Positions 53,192 through 62,886 of a stretch of 64,000 bases of DNA are shown here, one piece after another. The position numbers and the translations under genes were made by a program. The notes under the pieces were generated by a model that was not told the DNA's origin, ran no database searches, and was given only the letters and a program-made list of their open reading frames with translations. Position 1 is the stretch's first letter. Each line of letters begins with the position of its first letter. Location: NCBI GenBank assembly GCA_049653745.1, contig JBASGW010000079.1, positions 1-64,000 of the forward strand. The letters are read 5' to 3'. The stretch comes from CANDYO01 sp049653745. Lineage in GTDB: Bacteria > Pseudomonadota > Alphaproteobacteria > Rickettsiales > CANDYO01.

Positions 53192-54532
53192 TTAACTGTT
53201 ATCCAATGCTTTAGCAACCATGTCTAAGCATTCGTTTACTAAAGCTATGTCTTCTCCTTCAACCATAATTCTAATTAAGTTTTCAGTGCCAGATTTACGA
53301 ACCAATAAACGCCCCTTAGAGCCAAGCTTTAACTCTACAGCTTTAATCACTTCTTGAATATTAGCATCTTCTAAAATTAAAGAGTTTTTTGGAATAATAT
53401 TTTTAATAATTTGCGGCAGGGGAGTAAAAATATCTGCAACTTTACTTAAAGGCTGCTTTTGCTCTTGAATAAGAGCTAACATTTGTAAGGCTGCCACCAA
53501 ACCATCTCCTGTGGTAGAATAGTTGGCAACTATAATATGTCCAGATTGCTCACCACCTAGACTTAAATTAAACTCGTTCATTTTAGCTGCAACGTAGCGA
53601 TCTCCTACTTGAGTTCTAATTACATCAATTCCTTGATTATTTAAATATTTTTCAAAGGCTAAATTAGACATCATAGTGGCAACAATTTTATTATCATTTA
53701 GCTTATTATGCTTCTTTAAATAGCATGCTATTAGAGCTAAAATTTTATCTCCATCAATAATATTACCTTGCTCATCAACCATCTGGATTCTATCAGCATC
53801 TCCATCTAAAGCTATGCCTAGGCAAGCTTTATGTTTGATTACTGCTTCAGATAATGATTCTAAATGATTAGAGCCACAATTTAGATTAATATTAACCCCA
53901 TTGGGACTAACCCCAAGCTCAATAACTTCAGCACCAAGTTCCCAAAATATCTTTCCACCTAGATGGTAAGCGGCACCATTAGCGCAATCAACAACTATCT
54001 TAAAACCATCTAAAGTCTTTCCTTTAGGAAAACTATTTTTTATAAATTCAATATATCTTCCTGCAGCATCATCAATTCTAGTTGCTTTTCCTATATGCTC
54101 AGCTGAAGCTAATTTAATTAGCTTATTATCTGCCATAATTCCTTCAATTTCTCTTTCCATATTATCTGAAAGTTTATTACCATCAGGTCCAAATAATTTT
54201 AATCCATTATCATAATATGGATTATGGGAAGCAGAAATCATTATACCTAAATCTGCACGCATTGATTTAACAAGCATAGCTATGGCTGGCGTTGGCATTG
54301 GCCCCACTAAAAAAACATCCATTCCAGCAGCTAAAAATCCTGCAGTAATTGCTGTTTCAAAAAGATACCCAGATAATCTGGTATCCTTTCCTACAATAAC
54401 CTTATGACGGTAATCACCTCTAGTAAAAAAAGTACCAGCAGCCATACCAATTCTTAATGCTGTGTCGGCAGTCATCACACCTTGATTGGCTTTGCCTCTA
54501 ATACCATCAGTACCAAAATAATTACGAACCAT
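53192..54532 (-). CDS. glmM: Phosphoglucosamine mutase
   Basis: Converts glucosamine-6-phosphate to glucosamine-1-phosphate for UDP-GlcNAc, the entry to peptidoglycan and LPS. Motifs: YFGTDGIRGKAN at the N-terminus, active-site serine in ISASHNPYYDNG, metal loop LDGDADRIQMVDE, substrate loop GGEQSGHI and the C-terminal phosphate-binding VRKSGTENLIRIM. 446 residues is normal. Starts directly after the proS stop on the minus strand. Confidence 0.97.
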   Translation of the reverse strand: MVRNYFGTDGIRGKANQGVMTADTALRIGMAAGTFFTRGDYRHKVIVGKDTRLSGYLFETAITAGFLAAGMDVFLVGPMPTPAIAMLVKSMRADLGIMISASHNPYYDNGLKLFGPDGNKLSDNMEREIEGIMADNKLIKLASAEHIGKATRIDDAAGRYIEFIKNSFPKGKTLDGFKIVVDCANGAAYHLGGKIFWELGAEVIELGVSPNGVNINLNCGSNHLESLSEAVIKHKACLGIALDGDADRIQMVDEQGNIIDGDKILALIACYLKKHNKLNDNKIVATMMSNLAFEKYLNNQGIDVIRTQVGDRYVAAKMNEFNLSLGGEQSGHIIVANYSTTGDGLVAALQMLALIQEQKQPLSKVADIFTPLPQIIKNIIPKNSLILEDANIQEVIKAVELKLGSKGRLLVRKSGTENLIRIMVEGEDIALVNECLDMVAKALDNS

Positions 54533-56038
54533 CTAATAAGCTCTTGCAAATAAAGTTAAAGGAGCATTGGGCTCGCCTGTAAAAATACAAGTTCCTAATT
54601 TATTTTTAGTTTTTAAAGGAACACAACGTGCTGTAACTTTTAATCGTTGCTTTAATTCTTCTTCAGTTTTATCATCACCTATCCAATAAGCAGAAACAAA
54701 TCCTGGCTGCTTAGATTCCTTTTTAAAGAGCTTATAAAACTCTTCACTAGAATTAACAGAGATAGTATTTTCTGTTTGAAAATTTTTAGCCTTTTGGAAT
54801 AAATTATTTTGAATTTCTTCTAAAATATTTTTAGCCTTTTCTATAAATTCATTTATATCGACAGAAGATTTATCTGAAGGAGCTAAATCTCTTCTCCCTA
54901 AAAAGACTGCGTTTTTTGACATTTCTTTTTGCCCTATTTCTAGTCTAATTGGCACACCTTTTTTAATCCATCCCCATATTTTTTCACCAGGAGTTCTTTC
55001 TTTTAAATCTACTTCAACTCTTATAACTTCTTCATTATAATTCTGCTTTAATAGATTTTCTTTTAGCGCTTGGCAATAATCTAAAATTTCTTTTTCATCT
55101 TCTTTTTTGTGAATTAAAGGAATGATAACAATCTGAATTGGAGCAATTTTAGGAGGCAACACCAAACCATCATCATCACTATGAGTCATAATTAAGCCAC
55201 CTATTAATCTAGTAGAAACTCCCCAAGAAGTTGTCCACACATGCTCTTCTACACCATCTTTAGATAAGAATTTAATATTAAATGCCTTAGCAAAATGCTG
55301 CCCTAAAAAATGTGAAGTTCCAGCTTGCAGAGCCTTTTTATCTTGCATTAGAGCTTCTATAGTGTAAGTAACATCGGCTCCTGGGAATTTTTCATTAGCA
55401 GTTTTTTCACCAAGAATTACCGGCATAGCTAGCCAGTTTTCAGATAAATCTCGATATACTTCTAGCATTTTTTCAGATTCTTCAATTGCCTCTTCTTTAG
55501 TTGAATGGGCAGTGTGCCCCTCTTGCCATAAAAATTCAGAGGTTCTTAAAAATATTCTTGGGCGCATTTCCCATCGCACAACATTAGCCCATTGATTTCC
55601 TAAAAGAGGTAAATCACGATATGAATTAATCCATCTTGAAAAAGCTTCACCAATAATAGCTTCAGAAGTTGGCCTAATGATTAGGGGCTCTTCTAATTTA
55701 CCACCAGGAACCAATCCTTTTTCATCATCTTGCTCTAAACGATGGTGGGTTACAATTGCACATTCTTTAGCAAATCCTTCCACATGTTCAGCTTCTTTAG
55801 CCATAAAACTTAAAGGTACAAACATTGGAAAGTAAAAATTTTGATGACCAGTTGCTTTGATTTGTTTATCTAACTCTTTTTGGATATATTCCCATATTGC
55901 ATAGCCCCATGGTTTAATCACCATACAACCACGCACAACCGAATTTTCTGCTAGATCTGCCGCCTTAATAACTTCTTGATACCATTGAGGATAATCTTGC
56001 TCTCTGGTAGGGTTTATTGCTGTTTTTTTACTTGTCAT
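54533..56038 (-). CDS. proS: Prolyl-tRNA synthetase, eukaryote/archaeal type
   Basis: Class II synthetase charging tRNA-Pro. 501 residues. The N-terminal YPQWYQEVIKAADLAENS, GCMVIKPWGYAIWE (motif 1 region), PLIIRPTSEAIIGEAFSRW (motif 2) and the archaeal-type C-terminal zinc-like domain ending SAYWIGDDKTEEEL and FARAY are those of the archaeal/eukaryotic form, also found in some bacteria such as Borrelia and mycoplasmas. Rickettsia itself uses the bacterial form, whose insertion domain is absent here. Between ftsH and glmM. Confidence 0.93.
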   Translation of the reverse strand: MTSKKTAINPTREQDYPQWYQEVIKAADLAENSVVRGCMVIKPWGYAIWEYIQKELDKQIKATGHQNFYFPMFVPLSFMAKEAEHVEGFAKECAIVTHHRLEQDDEKGLVPGGKLEEPLIIRPTSEAIIGEAFSRWINSYRDLPLLGNQWANVVRWEMRPRIFLRTSEFLWQEGHTAHSTKEEAIEESEKMLEVYRDLSENWLAMPVILGEKTANEKFPGADVTYTIEALMQDKKALQAGTSHFLGQHFAKAFNIKFLSKDGVEEHVWTTSWGVSTRLIGGLIMTHSDDDGLVLPPKIAPIQIVIIPLIHKKEDEKEILDYCQALKENLLKQNYNEEVIRVEVDLKERTPGEKIWGWIKKGVPIRLEIGQKEMSKNAVFLGRRDLAPSDKSSVDINEFIEKAKNILEEIQNNLFQKAKNFQTENTISVNSSEEFYKLFKKESKQPGFVSAYWIGDDKTEEELKQRLKVTARCVPLKTKNKLGTCIFTGEPNAPLTLFARAY

Positions 56039-56111
56039 ATATTCAAGACCCTCAATTAAAATAACTTGGATGGATTAGCTTCTACATATTATAATTCAAC
56101 TACAAATATCT

Positions 56112-58004
56112 TTAAGCTACTCCGCCTTCTAATCCTTCTCCAAAAGATGTAGATTTAGGGAAAGACGATTTTTTGAATTTTGGTTCTGAAGTTGGCTTAT
56201 TTCTACTAATACCATTACCTTCAAGTAAGCTTTTTATTTCATCTCCAGCTAATGTTTCATATTCAAGCAATGCATTTGCTAAACTATGAAGTTGATCTAG
56301 ATGCTTCTCTAAAATTGCCTTAGCATGAGCATAGCCATCCTCAATTAATCTCTTAACTTCACTATCAATTAGATTAGAAGTGTCGCTAGAATTAGCTTTG
56401 GTTCTGCTGTTAGAACCTAAATATTGCTCAGATTGTTCGGAATGATATACAGGACCAATTTTTTCACTCATTCCCCACTCACTCACCATAGCTCTGGCCA
56501 TTTTTGTAGCTTGCATAATATCTGAAGAAGCTCCGCTAGTAACCATCTCTGAACCAAAAATCATTTCTTCTGCTACCCTTCCTCCCATTGCCACAGCTAA
56601 ATCAGCTTTAAGCTTTGCAAATGTAACTGAAAATTTATCTCTTTCTGGAAGACGCATTACCATACCTAAGGCTCTACCTCTTGGCATAATAGTGGCTTTA
56701 TGAATTGGATCAGATTCTGATTGATAAAAACCAACAATAGCATGACCACCTTCGTGATAAGCAGTTAGTTTCTTTTCTTCATCAGACATTTTAAGCGATT
56801 TACGCTCACTACCCATCATTACTTTATCTTTTGCCTCTTCAAACTCAGACATAGTAACAATCTTTTTATTACGACGCGCGGTAAGTAAAGCTGCTTCATT
56901 AACTAAATTTGCTAAATCTGCACCAGAAAATCCTGGAGTTCCTCTTGCAATAACTTTTAAATCTACATCCGGACCTAATTTCACTTTTTTAGCATGAACC
57001 TTTAATACTTGTTCTCTTCCTGCAATATCTGGAACTGAAACAACAATTTGACGATCAAATCTGCCAGGGCGTAAAAGCGCTGGGTCCAAAACATCTGGCC
57101 TATTAGTTGCCGCAATAATAATAACACCTTCATTAGTTTCAAATCCATCCATTTCAACAAGTAATTGATTTAGAGTTTGCTCTCTCTCATCATTCCCACC
57201 ACCAAGGCCAATACCACGATTCCTACCAACAGCATCAATTTCATCAATAAAAATAATACATGGAGCAGCTTTCTTTCCTTGTTCAAACATGTCTCTTACT
57301 CGGCTAGCACCCACACCTACAAACATTTCTACAAAATCTGAACCAGAAATTGTAAAAAATGGCACGCCCGCTTCACCAGCAATTGCCTTAGCAAGCAATG
57401 TTTTTCCAGTTCCTGGAGAACCAATTAATAAACAACCAGTAGGGATTTTACCACCTACATCTTGGAATTTTTGAGAGTTTTTAAGAAAATCAACAATTTC
57501 AGATAATTCTTCTTTAGCTTCATCAATTCCTGCTACATCTTGAAAAGTAACCTTAACATTTTTCTCGGTAAGTAATTTGGCTTTAGATTTTCCAAAACCC
57601 ATTGCTTTACCACCTCCTTGCATATTTCGCATGAAGTAAATCCATACGCCCACAAGTAAAAGCAAAGGAAACCAAGAAATTAAAATACCTAGAAATGAAT
57701 TCATTTTGCTATCTAATGGAAGAGCTTCTATACGAACATTATTCTGCTTTAATCTTTCAACTAAATCAGGATAGTTAGGCATATAAGTTGCAAATTTATG
57801 ACCATCATTAAAATGACCCTCAACATTATTACCCTGCAACGTTACGTCACGCACGGCTCCTTCATCAATTTTATTTAAAAACTCTGAAAAAGAAACATTC
57901 GCATTACTAACCCCTAGACTCGCGCCCCCAAACATATCGTAAACTGCTATAAGCAAGAAAATTAAAGCTACCCAAAATAATAAATGACGTCCCATATTAA
58001 ACAT
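56112..58004 (-). CDS. ftsH: ATP-dependent zinc metalloprotease FtsH
   Basis: Membrane-anchored AAA protease for misfolded membrane proteins and regulators. From ATG 58004 there is a membrane helix (HLLFWVALIFLLIAVYDMF), a periplasmic domain, and a second helix (WFPLLLLVGVWIYFM). The AAA module has Walker A GSPGTGKTLLAKA and Walker B IIFIDEIDAVGR, second region of homology ATNRPDVLDPALLRPGRFDRQ (split), and the protease HEGGH in TAYHEGGHAIVGF. I reject the in-frame ATG at 58082, which adds 26 atypical residues. About 630 residues, normal. Confidence 0.96.
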   Translation of the reverse strand: MFNMGRHLLFWVALIFLLIAVYDMFGGASLGVSNANVSFSEFLNKIDEGAVRDVTLQGNNVEGHFNDGHKFATYMPNYPDLVERLKQNNVRIEALPLDSKMNSFLGILISWFPLLLLVGVWIYFMRNMQGGGKAMGFGKSKAKLLTEKNVKVTFQDVAGIDEAKEELSEIVDFLKNSQKFQDVGGKIPTGCLLIGSPGTGKTLLAKAIAGEAGVPFFTISGSDFVEMFVGVGASRVRDMFEQGKKAAPCIIFIDEIDAVGRNRGIGLGGGNDEREQTLNQLLVEMDGFETNEGVIIIAATNRPDVLDPALLRPGRFDRQIVVSVPDIAGREQVLKVHAKKVKLGPDVDLKVIARGTPGFSGADLANLVNEAALLTARRNKKIVTMSEFEEAKDKVMMGSERKSLKMSDEEKKLTAYHEGGHAIVGFYQSESDPIHKATIMPRGRALGMVMRLPERDKFSVTFAKLKADLAVAMGGRVAEEMIFGSEMVTSGASSDIMQATKMARAMVSEWGMSEKIGPVYHSEQSEQYLGSNSRTKANSSDTSNLIDSEVKRLIEDGYAHAKAILEKHLDQLHSLANALLEYETLAGDEIKSLLEGNGISRNKPTSEPKFKKSSFPKSTSFGEGLEGGVA

Positions 58005-58193
58005 AATATCTACTAAATTACCCCTATCAAAATTGCTATTCACTATATCAATAGATATAAGTAAGATCCAGTAGTTTTTCAAGATATGCTATATGCTTGC
58101 TTATAACATAACAACATAGGCATCATAAAAAAACGAGATGTTGATATTTTTAAAACACAATATCAAAATATTAGTTAATTATTTAATTAATTA

Positions 58194-58222
58194 TTGACAT
58201 TTTTATTAATAAATGCTAGTTT
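58194..58222 (+). promoter_or_regulatory. Probable promoter of the glycosyltransferase-DUF3431 gene
   Basis: TTGACA (58194-58199), 17-base spacer, TAGTTT (58217-58222) with a TGC extended -10. It lies 41 bases before the ATG at 58263. Confidence 0.55.
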
Positions 58223-58262
58223 AGGCCGCAGATATTTTATTAAAATTAGCGCAGAGAAGAAA

Positions 58263-60011
58263 ATGACCATTTACAGAGACTATTTTACCACCAGCAACTT
58301 TTTTTCATATTTTTCAACTATAGATTTAATCAACAATTCTTTAAAACCATCAAATTATCAAAGAGAAATCAAAACTTACCAATGGCATACTAAATCAATC
58401 TATGAGCAAGAAGGAATTGATTATGATGCGGACCATTCTAGATTCATGAACGACTTCCAAAATAAATTATCACACCTAGATGATTATACAAAAGATGATA
58501 AGTCTCCAAAAATACCAACAATTACCCATCAAATCTATTTTGCTTTCAATGACAACCAAAATCATATTAAGAATTCTTCAGTCACTAAAACTATCAACAC
58601 TCTATCAAAATTAAATACTCAGGCAAGCTTTAAGCACTATATTTGGACCAACGACCCCAACATCATACCCGAATCTATTAAAGATATTGAAGGAGTTGAA
58701 GTTCATTTAATTCAAGAATTAAAAAATACCAGATTATTCTCGGAATTAAATTTATATTTAAATCAAGCATTGATTGGCTTAGATAAAGGCAAACTTTCGA
58801 TGGCCAGCGATGTTTTAAGATCTATGGTTATCAGAGAATTCGGAGGCATTTATAGAGATTTTGATTACGAGATTTTTAATGAAGAACTTCTTTATAAATA
58901 CATGCTTGCATTTAATTTTATTGGTGGAACTGAATTTGATACTAACTATAGCTTTGTAGGAAGCGCTTTTTTTGCTGCCACTGCCAATCATCACATAATG
59001 AATATAGAAGCAGACATTATAGAGAGAAATATCAATTCACCTGAAACTTCTCCCGAATATACAAGATTTCCTTATTCAAAATTTGAAAAAGCTATATATG
59101 TAGCAGGTCCTGCAGCGGTAACCATAGCATTTTATAAAGGATATGATCAACAAAATAATAACGATCTATTATTACCCCCAAAAGCTCTTTTTAATTTTGA
59201 ATATGCTTGGTCACTCACACCAGATTCAAAATGTTATTCTAGATTAGATAAAAATAATCCACCTAAATTAACTCATGAATATAATGGAACATCTTTTAAA
59301 ACCGTTGGCGGAGATATGTTTTGTGGTGATTGGCCTGAAACAAAAGGCTATGATGAACCAATAAAATACTTAAGTTATAATAACGATGTAGAAATAGTTG
59401 TTGCAAGATATAACGAAGATCTTGAGTGGCTCAAGGCTTTTAAAAATTACAAAGTAACCGTTTATAATAAAGGTCTAGATAACTTAATATTACCTAATAA
59501 CTGTCAAATTATAAATTTAGAAAACATAGGTAGAGAAGCCCATTCTTACCTTTATCATGTTATTACAAATTATGAAACTTTAGCACAAAAAACCATTTTC
59601 CTTCAAGGAGATCCATTTTATCATAAACCTAATTTTGATTACTTAATAAATGGCTCTCCTCATTCCTGCGCCCATATAATTGCTGAATGCAGAGAATATA
59701 ATTTAGGATTTGAATCAAATAGAGTAGCTAACGTTCAATGGCAAAATACAAAATGGAACGACACGACTCTTTCTAAACATTCCATGCTCTCTTTCGCTCA
59801 AACTAACTTCAATCCTGAATTTGATGAAGATAGCTCTATATATTTTCAGTGGGGAGCTCAATTTGCTGTCGATAAAGAAAATATTATTTGTCATGATATT
59901 GACTATCATAAAAAATTATATGATCACTTCTTAATTAAAAGCCCTATTGAGGGTCATTATATAGAAAATTTGTGGGATGAATGGGCCAACTGTGATAATT
60001 TGAATATCTAG
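58263..60011 (+). CDS. Fusion of TcdA/B-type glycosyltransferase and DUF3431 domain
   Basis: 582 residues from ATG 58263 (GAGAAG upstream). Residues about 83-300 are a DXD-type glycosyltransferase: PTITHQIYFAF, KHYIWTND, ASDVLRSMVIREFGGIYRD with metal-binding D199-F-D201, like the catalytic domain of large clostridial toxins. Residues about 373-575 match DUF3431, itself a glycosyltransferase-like family: VEIVVARYNEDLEWL, NIGREAHSYLYHVITNY, TIFLQGDPFYHKPNF. No signal peptide or membrane segment. The TpsB transporter gene follows after 108 bases. Acceptor unknown. Confidence 0.82.
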   Translation: MTIYRDYFTTSNFFSYFSTIDLINNSLKPSNYQREIKTYQWHTKSIYEQEGIDYDADHSRFMNDFQNKLSHLDDYTKDDKSPKIPTITHQIYFAFNDNQNHIKNSSVTKTINTLSKLNTQASFKHYIWTNDPNIIPESIKDIEGVEVHLIQELKNTRLFSELNLYLNQALIGLDKGKLSMASDVLRSMVIREFGGIYRDFDYEIFNEELLYKYMLAFNFIGGTEFDTNYSFVGSAFFAATANHHIMNIEADIIERNINSPETSPEYTRFPYSKFEKAIYVAGPAAVTIAFYKGYDQQNNNDLLLPPKALFNFEYAWSLTPDSKCYSRLDKNNPPKLTHEYNGTSFKTVGGDMFCGDWPETKGYDEPIKYLSYNNDVEIVVARYNEDLEWLKAFKNYKVTVYNKGLDNLILPNNCQIINLENIGREAHSYLYHVITNYETLAQKTIFLQGDPFYHKPNFDYLINGSPHSCAHIIAECREYNLGFESNRVANVQWQNTKWNDTTLSKHSMLSFAQTNFNPEFDEDSSIYFQWGAQFAVDKENIICHDIDYHKKLYDHFLIKSPIEGHYIENLWDEWANCDNLNI

Positions 60012-60119
60012 CAATTTACTTGAAATAGCCTTGGTAATAAAAATTGAATTAATAGTTGCGGAATTTTATTGAATATATGATACTGATTTAAACATAACAT
60101 ATAATCATGCTTAAATTTT

Positions 60120-61706
60120 ATGCTTAATTTAAAATATAAAAATATCTTATTATTATCTTTTGTTATTTTGTTTTCAATGGCACAAGCGCAGGCTAAAGGA
60201 CAACTCAACAGCTATCATGTAAAAGAAATTCAGCTTGATGTTATCAACGCCCCAAGAGAAGAAAAAGATATAAAATATATAAAAGAAAAATACTTAGGTA
60301 AAAATCTTAGTCATGTAGAGTTAATGGCTGTAAATGAAGATTTAGTTAAATATTTTTGGCAAGAAGATGGTTATATTGCTTCTCAAATAACCATCAATGA
60401 GCAGGATTTAAAAACCAGCGGAACTCTTAAAATTATTGTTGAACCTGGAGTGCTAAGAGATGTAGTGCTATTTAATGACACCCCAGATAATAAATTAATT
60501 GATGAATATATAAATAAAATAATCTCTCAAAAACCAATAACCAATAAACATATTCAAAAATATATTTCATTAATGAATCGTATCCCTGGATATTATGTGG
60601 ATTATGAATTTAGAAAAACCGATAATAAATCTACTTTCGATTTAGTGCTAAAAGTAAGTAAACTTAAAGGAGAAATTTATACTAGCATAGATAGCTATGG
60701 AAGCACAGAAACCGGACAAATGGAAAACTCTGTTTTTGGAAAATTATACTCAAAAGATGGAGGAAGTGATGCTATTTCATTTTCTGGGTTTACTAGCAAC
60801 TACCCTGATCGCCTATATGGCATATCTTTGGGTTACATCAAGCCAATTAACAGCTTAGGAACCAATGCTTCCATAACTGCCTCTCACTCTGAAAATAATT
60901 CAAGTCGTTATGATCCTGATCCGGTACCCAACTCAAATGGAATTAATTCTAGTCTTAGAGGGGCTTTAAATCACCTTATATACACTGATGAAAAACAAAA
61001 CTTAACTGCAGAATTTGGAACTAATTATAAATACTCAAAAGACTTTACTCTTGATGTCAATAATTCTAATGAAGATAATACAAAAGATACTTATGTTTCT
61101 GCAGACCTTAATTTATCATATTCAATAACTGACAAACTAAATGCATATAATAATGCTAGCTTTACCGCTACTCAAGGAGTATCTGGAACCTATAAAAATT
61201 ATACAGACCCAACAGATACAACAGATAAACACTTTAATTGGGTGCAATTAGATCTTACAAGAGATCAACCATTATCACATGATTTTAGTTTATTTTCACG
61301 CATTTGTGGAGCTCACTCTGATTCAGACTTGCCAAGCTCAGAGCAATTTGCTATGGGTGGCAGAGACTTTGGAAGAGGCTATGATTCAGCCCTACTTGTT
61401 GGCAATAAAATGTTAGCAGGGTCACTCGAGATTAGATACAATAAATATTTTGATGATAATCAATGGCTCCAAAGCTTACAACCATATATCTTTAGAGATA
61501 CTGGATATATTGGAAAACAAGATAGCGGAACCAATATAACACATTTATCTTCTTATGGAGCCGGGTTAAGAATAAATCTAAATTATGGCATTAATATTGA
61601 ATCTGAAGTGGCTCAACCAATGAAGAAGAACTATAATATTGATGACTCACCTTATACTTCAACCACCGTTTACAGCGCTATGATTAGTAAGAGCTTTAGT
61701 TTTTAA
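60120..61706 (+). CDS. TpsB-type outer-membrane transporter (ShlB/FhaC/HecB family)
   Basis: Two-partner secretion pore. Signal peptide (ILLLSFVILFSMAQAQA), two POTRA-like domains (about 30-190, with YLGKNLSHVELMAVNEDLVKYF and NRIPGYYVDYEF), then a 16-strand-type barrel of alternating residues to the C-terminus, which ends in Phe (SKSFSF). The family motif region FAMGGRDFGRGYDSALLVGN matches the conserved VRGF/Y loop. Its exoprotein (TpsA) is not in the window. Adjacent glycosyltransferase gene upstream, which recalls HMW1B/HMW1C, though the enzyme family differs. Confidence 0.85.
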   Translation: MLNLKYKNILLLSFVILFSMAQAQAKGQLNSYHVKEIQLDVINAPREEKDIKYIKEKYLGKNLSHVELMAVNEDLVKYFWQEDGYIASQITINEQDLKTSGTLKIIVEPGVLRDVVLFNDTPDNKLIDEYINKIISQKPITNKHIQKYISLMNRIPGYYVDYEFRKTDNKSTFDLVLKVSKLKGEIYTSIDSYGSTETGQMENSVFGKLYSKDGGSDAISFSGFTSNYPDRLYGISLGYIKPINSLGTNASITASHSENNSSRYDPDPVPNSNGINSSLRGALNHLIYTDEKQNLTAEFGTNYKYSKDFTLDVNNSNEDNTKDTYVSADLNLSYSITDKLNAYNNASFTATQGVSGTYKNYTDPTDTTDKHFNWVQLDLTRDQPLSHDFSLFSRICGAHSDSDLPSSEQFAMGGRDFGRGYDSALLVGNKMLAGSLEIRYNKYFDDNQWLQSLQPYIFRDTGYIGKQDSGTNITHLSSYGAGLRINLNYGINIESEVAQPMKKNYNIDDSPYTSTTVYSAMISKSFSF

Positions 61707-61843
61707 AGCTTTTTACTTAGGTTATGTGAAGTTTTCTATAAGAGTTTAAATTTTGCAGGAATAGCGGCACTATTTCGAAAAATTTAGTTTTATTTACACA
61801 AAATAACTACAAAAATATAATCTTAGAGAAAATTCTATAGAGC

Positions 61844-62692
61844 CTAGGTTATTGATTTTATAATTTGGAATAGACCACTATTATAAAAATCTTGCTGGGC
61901 CGTTTCATAATCCCTAGTAATATATGGATATTCATATTGCTCTAAAAATGCATTGCCATGAATTTTTTCTGGTGGAGTTAATTTTTCTCTCACCCCTTTT
62001 AAAATACCATATAATATTGCAATCATCACTTCTAAAGGCTCACTGTTAGCCGCTGCCACCCTATGCTCTAATCTTCTATTTTCTTTTTCTGCTAAAGGAA
62101 TCCTAATTGCTGCACTCCTATTATTTCCTCCCCAACATATTTTACTTGGGGTAGTAATATGATCAACTCTATATCTTAAATAAGATTCTTTGGTTGGCGC
62201 AAATAAAAGCATATTTTCTTTCAAAGTGGAACATAGACCAGCTATTGATTCTAACATCAAGCTAGTTTCTTGATCTGTTTGTTTAATATAGAGATTCTCA
62301 CCTAAATTATTTTCTAGATGCAGATGAATATGCAAGGCACTTCCAGGCTGCTGAGCAAAAGGTTTAGCACTAAAGCTTACTTCTACTTTTTCTATTTTAG
62401 CTTTATTAATTAGAGATTGTTTCATCTCTTCAATCTTTGTTAGTTGGTCAACAATATTTTGATTATACTCAAGCTTAAATTCAAATTGATTATCCCCTTT
62501 TTCTAACTCTAAAGGAAAATTCAGCTCTAAATTTGGAGCTTTCCATATTTTATCATGCTGATGAATATCCAGAGGAAGTAAATAAAACTCTAGTTCAATT
62601 CCTATAACCGGAAATAGATTGAGTTTTTCTAATTGAGATAATAAATATTCCAATATTTTTAGTGAAATTCTTTTTGATAAAATCATCACCAC
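61844..62692 (-). CDS. Short glutamine-synthetase-like protein (lacks N-terminal domain)
   Basis: 282 residues covering only the catalytic barrel of the GS family: VIGIELEFYLLP (metal-binding Glu), PGSALHIHLHLE (the GSGMH-x-H-x-S site), NNRSAAIRIP (ATP/substrate loop) and RRLEHRVAAANSEPLEVM (R-x-E-x-R). The beta-grasp domain of about 100 residues found in true GS is missing, as are typical adenylylation and Mn loops. Relatives include gamma-glutamyl-polyamine ligases. It could be a functional small ligase or a truncated gene. No neighbour suggests a substrate. Confidence 0.75.
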   Translation of the reverse strand: MVMILSKRISLKILEYLLSQLEKLNLFPVIGIELEFYLLPLDIHQHDKIWKAPNLELNFPLELEKGDNQFEFKLEYNQNIVDQLTKIEEMKQSLINKAKIEKVEVSFSAKPFAQQPGSALHIHLHLENNLGENLYIKQTDQETSLMLESIAGLCSTLKENMLLFAPTKESYLRYRVDHITTPSKICWGGNNRSAAIRIPLAEKENRRLEHRVAAANSEPLEVMIAILYGILKGVREKLTPPEKIHGNAFLEQYEYPYITRDYETAQQDFYNSGLFQIIKSIT

Positions 62693-62886
62693 TCACAATA
62701 TATCATCTCTACAGCACCCATAATATCATTCCTCAAATTAAATATGATATAAGAATTGAGAAATATCACATGGATAACAAGATCAAGCAGAATGAGATTT
62801 AACCTAATATTATAGGCATATCTTTTATATACTAGGTCTTCTCTTACGATCTCAACTAGCATAAAACCTAGGATCTAAAAATAACT

